A stretch of DNA of 11,119 nucleotides from L227-5C sp038209275 (GTDB lineage Bacteria > Chloroflexota > Chloroflexia > Chloroheliales > Chloroheliaceae): contig JBBQXW010000244.1 in assembly GCA_038209275.1 (NCBI GenBank), forward strand, positions 1 to 11,119. The letters run 5' to 3'. Made by a program: the position numbers and the translations under genes. Below are positions 6,802-11,119 of the stretch, piece by piece. Every line of letters starts with the position of its first letter. Position 1 is the first letter of the stretch. The notes beneath the pieces were generated by a model that saw only the letters and a program-made list of their open reading frames with translations, was not told the origin of the DNA and ran no database searches.

Positions 6802-8004
6802 TCATAACTTCGAACTGGTTGCCCGATATTCCTGACGAAGAATCGCGGCGGCCTGAGTAATCGCAGTCAGTTTATTCTCGGCTATTTCAAAAGTGTTCAT
6901 CGGGCGGCTGGAAAAAGTGCCAAAGCCGCAATCGGGATTGAGAAAAATACGCTCCGGCGGCAGATAGTGCAAAGCCTCTCGGATACGGGCTACAATTGCT
7001 TCGACTGTCTCAATATCAGGAGTACGAGGGTTGACTACACCCAGACCGAGTTCTTTTCCGCCAGCGCCACTAATGCCAGGTGCTTCTAGTAGCGCCGCCA
7101 GTTCGCCAGCGCGGGGAGTAGCATATTCCAGTACCAGTTGCTGCACGTGCAAGCGGGCCAGGTAAGGAACTAACGGATGGTAAGAACCGCTCAAGAGGGT
7201 ATGTTCCTGCTGACTCCAGTTGCCGCGACAGATATGCAAGCCAGTGCGAACGCCTTGCGGCACTCCCGCTAACACCCGGTTTATCAAAGAAACTGCAAAT
7301 TCTAGTTCTTCGGCTGGGTCGGCGCGGGCTGCCAGGGCCGCACACATAAAAGTGCGGGTCTGGCCCGAAGTAAAAACCAGTTCGGTCAGGACTGGCTCAT
7401 CGAACTGAATAAAATCAACTCCGGCTTCGCAAAGTTCCCGCACTTCTTCGTGCAGGATTTTTATTACATCTTCCGCCAATTCTTCTTTAGAACCATAAAC
7501 CAATTGGGTTACTTCTTTAACCCACATTGCGCGGGTCAGCAAATACGGGCCGGGCAGAGGGATTTTGATTGGGCGGTTGGTATGCTGACGGGCAAAAAGA
7601 TATTCATCCAGCGCCAACGGTTCGCGCCGCTTTAGCTTGCCGACGCAGGTAGGATTGCGGATAGAGTAAGCCGGTACATCAAGGGTTTCTAAAATGCGCT
7701 CGAACCCGGCTTTGTCCTCTACCACATCTAGCATTTCGGCCAGCGTCATTAGCTGCACGCCCTCAAGCTTGTCGGCTACAAAAGAATAAAAATTATCGCG
7801 GCGCTGCTCTCCGTCCGTCACCAAATCGAGGCCAAGCTTCTCCTGAATTTGGAGCAATTCGCGCACCGCGTCGTCGGCAACCAGATTAAATTCGGCGGCA
7901 GATAGCTGACCGCGCTGCCAGAGGCGTTGCGCCCGCAATACCGCCGCCGAACGAGGCCAGCTACCCACCGTAGTCACCGGGAACAAAGGTAATTTTTCTG
8001 ACAC
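6802..8004 (-). CDS. Core MetE-like (cobalamin-independent) methionine synthase-family methyltransferase
   Basis: A 400-residue protein starting at GTG 8004, nine bases after the preceding stop, so translation is probably coupled. It corresponds to the catalytic C-terminal half of MetE and lacks the ~350-residue N-terminal folate-binding half. The TTVGSWPRS opening (11-19) and DLVTDGEQRRDNF (60-72) are typical. All four zinc ligands are visible: His257 and Cys259 (GLHICRGN), Glu293 (VLEYA) and Cys359 (NPDCGFG). The QFDEP motif (200-204) is present. These proteins activate a thiol on zinc and transfer an alkyl group to it. Known relatives include archaeal-type methionine synthases using corrinoid donors, short bacterial MetE homologues and epoxyalkane:coenzyme M transferase. 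As the last gene of the OsmC-like/flavoprotein/PhnD-like cluster it may take a methyl group released or carried by that pathway. The methyl donor is unknown. Confidence 0.88.
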   Translation of the reverse strand: MSEKLPLFPVTTVGSWPRSAAVLRAQRLWQRGQLSAAEFNLVADDAVRELLQIQEKLGLDLVTDGEQRRDNFYSFVADKLEGVQLMTLAEMLDVVEDKAGFERILETLDVPAYSIRNPTCVGKLKRREPLALDEYLFARQHTNRPIKIPLPGPYLLTRAMWVKEVTQLVYGSKEELAEDVIKILHEEVRELCEAGVDFIQFDEPVLTELVFTSGQTRTFMCAALAARADPAEELEFAVSLINRVLAGVPQGVRTGLHICRGNWSQQEHTLLSGSYHPLVPYLARLHVQQLVLEYATPRAGELAALLEAPGISGAGGKELGLGVVNPRTPDIETVEAIVARIREALHYLPPERIFLNPDCGFGTFSSRPMNTFEIAENKLTAITQAAAILRQEYRATSSKL

Positions 8005-8013
8005 GCCTTTTTC

Positions 8014-8835
8014 CTATGCTCCGTTTTCAAAAAACTTCTGGTCGGTCACGGCCTCGCTCAAAATGGCGTAGCCACTGGTACGACCCGGCAACCACTCTTT
8101 CAAACCCTCCATGTCCATCATTTCGCGGTGGGCTGGATTACTGTAGCTCATACGAAACAAAACCTCGCGCCAGCGTTCTTCTTCCTGGGACGGGAAACTT
8201 TCCAGCACCGTAAAATTACAATGGTCGAATAAGGGCGTAGTTGCCAGCACCATCAGCTTGCTGGGGTCAGCCGTACCATCGGCCTGCCAGTTCGTCCAGT
8301 TCAAATCGAGGACGGCACAGGCATCGCTTTCGCCGCGCTGAAGACTCCGCAAAGCTTCTAGCTCGCCGCCAACGTGGTCTCCGTGTTTGCCGACCAATAA
8401 ATCGAAGCGCCGCAGCGTAAAATCGCGGTCAGCTACCAGTCCATTTTGCACCAGCACTTCAAGCGGTATCAGAGTAGCCTGGGGCGAGTCTTTTGCCCCG
8501 GTAGCAACGGTTTTACCGCGCAAATCCTCAATGCTGCCGATACCGCTATCGCGCCGCACAAGAATATGCGATACGCGGTCACGGTCAGTATCCCGCATAG
8601 CAATCGCCCGGCAACTCCCTGTCGTCTGGTTCTGGGCTTCCAGCCAGGCTAATGGCGAGTTCCAGGCAATCTGAATATGACCCGCTACCAGCGCCTCGAC
8701 CATTAATTCATAATTGCTGTAAAAAACATAATCAATCGGGCAACCTTCTGTTTTGAAAAAATCTTTTATAATATCCCAGATTACCACGACTTTAGGGTCG
8801 TAAACTACTGCTCCAACCAGAATTGGTGCTTGCAT
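8014..8835 (-). CDS. PhnD-like binding-protein-fold protein without export signal
   Basis: A 273-residue protein whose ATG at 8835 follows AGGAG. It resembles the phosphate/phosphite/phosphonate substrate-binding proteins PhnD and PtxB: FYSNYELMVEALVAGHIQIA (residues 38-57) then WNSPLAW (58-64), IEDLRGKTVATGAKDSP (102-118), and EALRSLQRGESDACAVLD (160-177). It starts directly at the first strand (PILVGAVVYDP) with no signal peptide, lipobox or room for one, so it should stay in the cytoplasm. The usual STSG-like oxyanion loop is KDSPQAT here (115-121). No permease or ATPase gene is nearby. It may be a cytoplasmic enzyme built on this fold, as MqnA and MqnD are, or a ligand carrier or sensor for the cluster. 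A perfect 70-bp palindrome precedes it. Confidence 0.8.
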   Translation of the reverse strand: MQAPILVGAVVYDPKVVVIWDIIKDFFKTEGCPIDYVFYSNYELMVEALVAGHIQIAWNSPLAWLEAQNQTTGSCRAIAMRDTDRDRVSHILVRRDSGIGSIEDLRGKTVATGAKDSPQATLIPLEVLVQNGLVADRDFTLRRFDLLVGKHGDHVGGELEALRSLQRGESDACAVLDLNWTNWQADGTADPSKLMVLATTPLFDHCNFTVLESFPSQEEERWREVLFRMSYSNPAHREMMDMEGLKEWLPGRTSGYAILSEAVTDQKFFENGA

Positions 8836-8859
8836 CGCTTAATCTCCTCTTTTCCTTAC

Positions 8860-8929
8860 TTAAAGCCATATTTATAATCGGTAAAAATTCGATATATCGA
8901 ATTTTTACCGATTATAAATATGGCTTTAA
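8860..8929. repeat. Perfect 70-bp palindrome
   Basis: The two 35-base halves (8860-8894 and 8895-8929) are exact reverse complements with no spacer; the centre is CGATATATCG. It fills most of the 90-bp gap between the acyl-CoA-dehydrogenase-like stop, which it overlaps by 3 bp, and the ribosome site of the PhnD-like gene. Each half contains TATAAT. It could be an RNA hairpin tuning expression within the operon, a promoter/operator, or a small palindromic insertion. No T-run follows it on the minus strand, so it is not a standard terminator. Confidence 0.95.
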
Positions 8930-10077
8930 AATAGTTCCATTCCACATAGCGCCCGACCAATAAATTCCTGAAGCACATCGCCAGTCGGAGCCATTACGCT
9001 GGCGGCGCGGGCATCCCGGAAATTGCGCTCTACCGTCAAATGCTTGCTGAAGGCTGCGCCGCCGCAGGTCTGCATGGCTAAATCAGTTACTTTTATTGCC
9101 GATTCGCCCGCCGCCGCTTTGGATTCCAGTACCATAAGAACGGCAGTAGGGCTAGAACTTTCTACCGCATCGAGTACAGCAACCAGATGGGCGCGGGCGC
9201 GGTCAGTTTCAATCCGCATTTGAGCTACACGAGCGCGCAAGGTCGGCAAATCAGCCAGCCGACTGCTTAGATGTTCCAGTTTATTGCCAGTAATGTGAGT
9301 GACCGTAGTCTGCGCCGCCGCTTCACTGATTCCTACCGAAATGGAGGAGTTACCCAGGTTGAACCAGGGCAATACCACTTCCAGCATAGTACGGAAGCCG
9401 TCGCTCGGCTTGCAGATGGCCCGCTCTGCCGGGATTTCGCATTTTTCGAGGGCCATTGGCGCGCTGGCGTTGCCGCGCATTCCCAGGCTATTCCATGCGC
9501 CGCTTACCTGAAAACCAGGGTCGCCTTTGCGGACTATATATAGCATTGTATCGGTGGGTTCAGTGCCGCCCGGCGTGCGGGTAGAAACTACGTAGCTATC
9601 CGCCAGACTTGCCGAAGTAACCCAGGATTTCGTCGCCGAAAGCGTCACAGTACCGTTGCGCTGGGTCGCCTGACTGACAGGCGCCCAGAAATGAGAGCGC
9701 GACCCGCGTTCACTCCATGCAAGTGTCGTAAGATGCTGACCCGCCGCCATCTGGCGCAACGTTTCCTCAAACGGTGCGGGATAGGCGATATAACAGGCTG
9801 AACCCGCAATGTGCATCAAATAAACCATCGCAGTTGAGGCACAGCGTTGGGCGATTTCATCCAGAATAGCGCAGGTCACGCGCATACCCTGACCCATTCC
9901 CCCGTACTCAGTCGGAATTGTCAAACCCAAAAACCCGGCCTGGGCCAATGCGTCAATCCCTTCGCGGGGGAAGCGACCCTGTGCGTCCACCTCGGCGGCA
10001 TAAGGTGCAATTTTCTCGTTTGCCAGATTACGAACTTTCTCAACCAGCGCAGTTTGTTGCTCGTCTAAACGGTACAT
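8926..10077 (-). CDS. Acyl-CoA dehydrogenase-fold flavoprotein, lacking the usual catalytic Glu
   Basis: A 383-residue protein with the ATG at 10077 and a strong AAGGAAGG ribosome site. The overall fold is clear: helical N-terminus, FPREGIDALAQAGFLGLTIP (36-55) then EYGGMG (57-62), a middle strand domain (TLSATKSWVTSASLADSYVV, 145-164) and the C-terminal QTCGG (336-340) with TVERNFRDAR (348-357). Two signature spots differ. The TEPxAGSD flavin loop is SERGSRSHFWAP (122-133), and the IYEGT segment bearing the catalytic glutamate is VMAPT (361-365), giving Ala363 at that place. An alternative base elsewhere, as in isovaleryl-CoA dehydrogenase, cannot be ruled out. Members that have left acyl-CoA chemistry include the flavin-dependent monooxygenases DszC and SfnB, which act on sulfur compounds. 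That is my favoured reading here because of the OsmC-like and MetE-like neighbours. FAD or FMN use is assumed. Confidence 0.88.
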   Translation of the reverse strand: MYRLDEQQTALVEKVRNLANEKIAPYAAEVDAQGRFPREGIDALAQAGFLGLTIPTEYGGMGQGMRVTCAILDEIAQRCASTAMVYLMHIAGSACYIAYPAPFEETLRQMAAGQHLTTLAWSERGSRSHFWAPVSQATQRNGTVTLSATKSWVTSASLADSYVVSTRTPGGTEPTDTMLYIVRKGDPGFQVSGAWNSLGMRGNASAPMALEKCEIPAERAICKPSDGFRTMLEVVLPWFNLGNSSISVGISEAAAQTTVTHITGNKLEHLSSRLADLPTLRARVAQMRIETDRARAHLVAVLDAVESSSPTAVLMVLESKAAAGESAIKVTDLAMQTCGGAAFSKHLTVERNFRDARAASVMAPTGDVLQEFIGRALCGMELF

Positions 10078-10094
10078 AATTTATCCTTCCTTAT

Positions 10095-10129
10095 TCAAAA
10101 CTCAAAACTCAAAACTCAAAACTCAAAAT
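10095..10129. repeat. Heptamer tandem array (5 x TCAAAAC)
   Basis: Four exact TCAAAAC units and a fifth ending in T (10123-10129). It lies between the OsmC-like stop and the ribosome site of the flavoprotein gene, inside the operon. It matches in unit length and copy number the array in front of nfo, though its sequence differs. Confidence 0.8.
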
Positions 10130-10131
10130 TA

Positions 10132-10602
10132 TTAAAGTGTTATCTTTAGTTCAAAATTAAGGGTGACGCAACGCCGAAGGGTATTGAGCAAGGGAGAGCG
10201 AATTTGAACGGTCTGCCAGATTTGTTGCAAGGTAGCTTCGTCAGTATCGGCGCTCACATAGATTTTGCCGTCAATCGTTTCAAACCCGGCATGGCCCGTT
10301 TCACCAATAACTCCCAGATAAATTAAGGGGTTATTTAATTGCCCGCTTACACTAACTTCTAGGGCATCTAATACCACTCCGGCACGGGCGGCTTGCCCAG
10401 CAAATCCAGCAATAATATCGCCGCCAACTGCGCCCAATAGATACTCCACCGCACTCGGATGAGGGTCGGCTTCTTTAAAACTGGCTTGCTGCTCGATTTG
10501 AAAGGCGTTGTTGCGGGCGTAAACCGTTGCGGTGCTACCCGCCAACCAGCGCACTCGCGTTGACCACCTGAAATTATTGGGATTTCCTGGCGCTTGACTC
10601 AT
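10132..10602 (-). CDS. OsmC-fold protein lacking the peroxidatic cysteines
   Basis: A 156-residue protein, close to the family's usual length, with the ATG at 10602 and a poor ribosome site (AGATAGAAAAA). OsmC features are the strand-rich N-terminus (STATVYARNNAFQIEQ, 23-38), the central helix AVEYLLGAVGGDIIAGF (51-67), LNNPLIYLGVIG (89-100), KIYVSADTDEATLQQIW (113-129) and a C-terminal strand. OsmC and Ohr peroxidases carry one cysteine in the central helix and one before a Pro-Val. Here those places are Asp62 (GGD) and Ser136 (RSPL). The only cysteine is Cys145, near the C-terminus. It therefore should not work as a thiol peroxidase and may bind or protect a small molecule instead. It is the first gene of the cluster, 54 bp before the flavoprotein gene. 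Confidence 0.82.
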   Translation of the reverse strand: MSQAPGNPNNFRWSTRVRWLAGSTATVYARNNAFQIEQQASFKEADPHPSAVEYLLGAVGGDIIAGFAGQAARAGVVLDALEVSVSGQLNNPLIYLGVIGETGHAGFETIDGKIYVSADTDEATLQQIWQTVQIRSPLLNTLRRCVTLNFELKITL

Positions 10603-10656
10603 TTTTTCTATCTTATACCAGAATTATGACAACAGAAACATTGCTATGTTGTTTAG

Positions 10657-10684
10657 ATTATATCATGAATGACATTCGTGTAAG
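10657..10684 (-). promoter_or_regulatory. Candidate promoter of the four-gene cluster
   Basis: On the minus strand CTTACA (10684-10679) and a perfect TATAAT (10662-10657) are 16 bp apart, about 55 bp upstream of the OsmC-like ATG. The match to the sigma70 consensus is 4 of 6 at -35 and 6 of 6 at -10. Confidence 0.5.
10664..10680. promoter_or_regulatory. Candidate operator dyad between the -35 and -10 boxes
   Basis: CATGAATG-A-CATTCGTG is an inverted repeat with 8-base arms (7 of 8 pairs) around a single central base. It lies almost entirely in the spacer of the candidate promoter. A repressor bound here would block it. No regulator gene is visible in the window. Confidence 0.4.
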
Positions 10685-10862
10685 TACTTTTTGCTACTCG
10701 AAAATGAGAGATATATTAGCCAAATTACTTGTAGGCTATTGCAAAAATGAATGTGCTATGTTATGTTATGTCTAGATAATAGTTATGTATATCTGGATAA
10801 GCTCGTAGTGTGTCAAACTGGTAATAATCAGGCGGGTGCGCGGCCCGTGCGGACTTTCTAAA

Positions 10863-11119
10863 GTGGATAAGCCGGAAAACCAGGAGCAAAAACAGGAACA
10901 GTTGCCGGATTTAGGCCAACTTTCCTTATCAGAGATGGAAGCGTTGATTGCCCGCAAACGGCAGGAAGAATCGCACAAAAGGTTGCGGCAGATGCGCGCC
11001 CAAACGCTGACCCCAACGCCTCGTGCTGTTCAAGAGGCGGTTTTGCCCACGCCCGTTTCCGAACTACCTGTGGCAGCACCGCCGTCAGTGGCCCGCGCTG
11101 TTCCTACGCCGTCCGCGCC
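10863..11119 (+). CDS. Hypothetical protein, N-terminal part (runs off the window)
   Basis: An open frame with no stop from 10809 to the window edge. The most plausible start is GTG 10863 (VDKPENQEQKQEQLPDL); GTG 10836 is an alternative and neither has a good ribosome site. The first ~50 residues are highly charged and Gln/Glu/Lys/Arg-rich (EMEALIARKRQEESHKRLRQ, residues 25-44) and would suit a short coiled coil. The rest is Pro/Ala/Thr/Val-rich (LPTPVSELPVAAPPS) like a flexible linker. I do not recognise the family; a linker leading to a downstream domain is likely. It is divergent from the OsmC-like gene, so the 10603-10862 gap could hold promoters for both. Confidence 0.5.
   Translation, partial: MDKPENQEQKQEQLPDLGQLSLSEMEALIARKRQEESHKRLRQMRAQTLTPTPRAVQEAVLPTPVSELPVAAPPSVARAVPTPSA

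Noticed and set aside
8014..8835. Component of a phosphonate or phosphite ABC transporter
   Set aside because: No signal peptide and no permease or ATPase genes in the cluster.
10095..10129. CRISPR-like repeat
   Set aside because: Units are 7 bp and contiguous with no spacers.
10858..11079. Minus-strand 73-codon frame at the right edge
   Set aside because: The overlapping plus-strand frame stays open to the edge and has a sensible charged then Pro/Ala-rich composition; the minus frame has no recognisable features.

Overview
The window looks like a stretch of chromosome from a moderately GC-rich free-living bacterium. Chloroflexota is my best guess. It rests on the mix of accessory metabolic genes, the 7-bp tandem arrays and the abundant short dispersed inverted repeats. 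No rRNA or marker gene is present to confirm it. Almost every gene is on the minus strand. The exceptions are one large fusion gene (1893-4385) and a partial gene at the right edge.

Left part (1-1892): the N-terminal third of a PLP-dependent aminotransferase (cut by the window edge), an AT-rich orphan gene resembling Imm5-type immunity proteins, and the remains of a phosphite dehydrogenase gene (ptxD). The ptxD remnant keeps its first ~152 codons and its last ~24 codons but has lost the middle. A good sigma70-like promoter then leads into the plus-strand gene.

Middle part (1893-6801): an 830-residue fusion of an alpha/beta hydrolase (intact Ser-Asp-His triad) and an acyl-CoA-synthetase-like adenylating domain with a degenerate ATP-binding P-loop. 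Next come a convergent inverted-repeat element, a Nudix hydrolase and endonuclease IV (nfo). A 545-bp gene-free region follows. It holds a heptamer tandem array, a candidate nfo promoter, a long hairpin, a 138-bp TTAA-bounded inverted-repeat element and a fragment of a dispersed GC-rich repeat.

Right part (6802-10684): the most interesting section, a co-directional minus-strand cluster OsmC-like > acyl-CoA-dehydrogenase-like flavoprotein > PhnD-like binding protein > core MetE-like methyltransferase. A promoter with a dyad in its spacer lies upstream. Three of the four proteins deviate from their textbook family. The OsmC-like protein lacks both peroxidatic cysteines, the dehydrogenase-like protein lacks the usual catalytic glutamate, and the PhnD-like protein has no export signal and no transporter partners. 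The MetE-like protein keeps all four zinc ligands. I infer a cytoplasmic pathway that may oxidise a small sulfur-, methyl- or phosphorus-containing compound and pass a methyl group to a thiol. The substrate cannot be read from the sequence. A perfect 70-bp palindrome separates the dehydrogenase and PhnD-like genes. The window ends in a partial plus-strand gene of unknown function.
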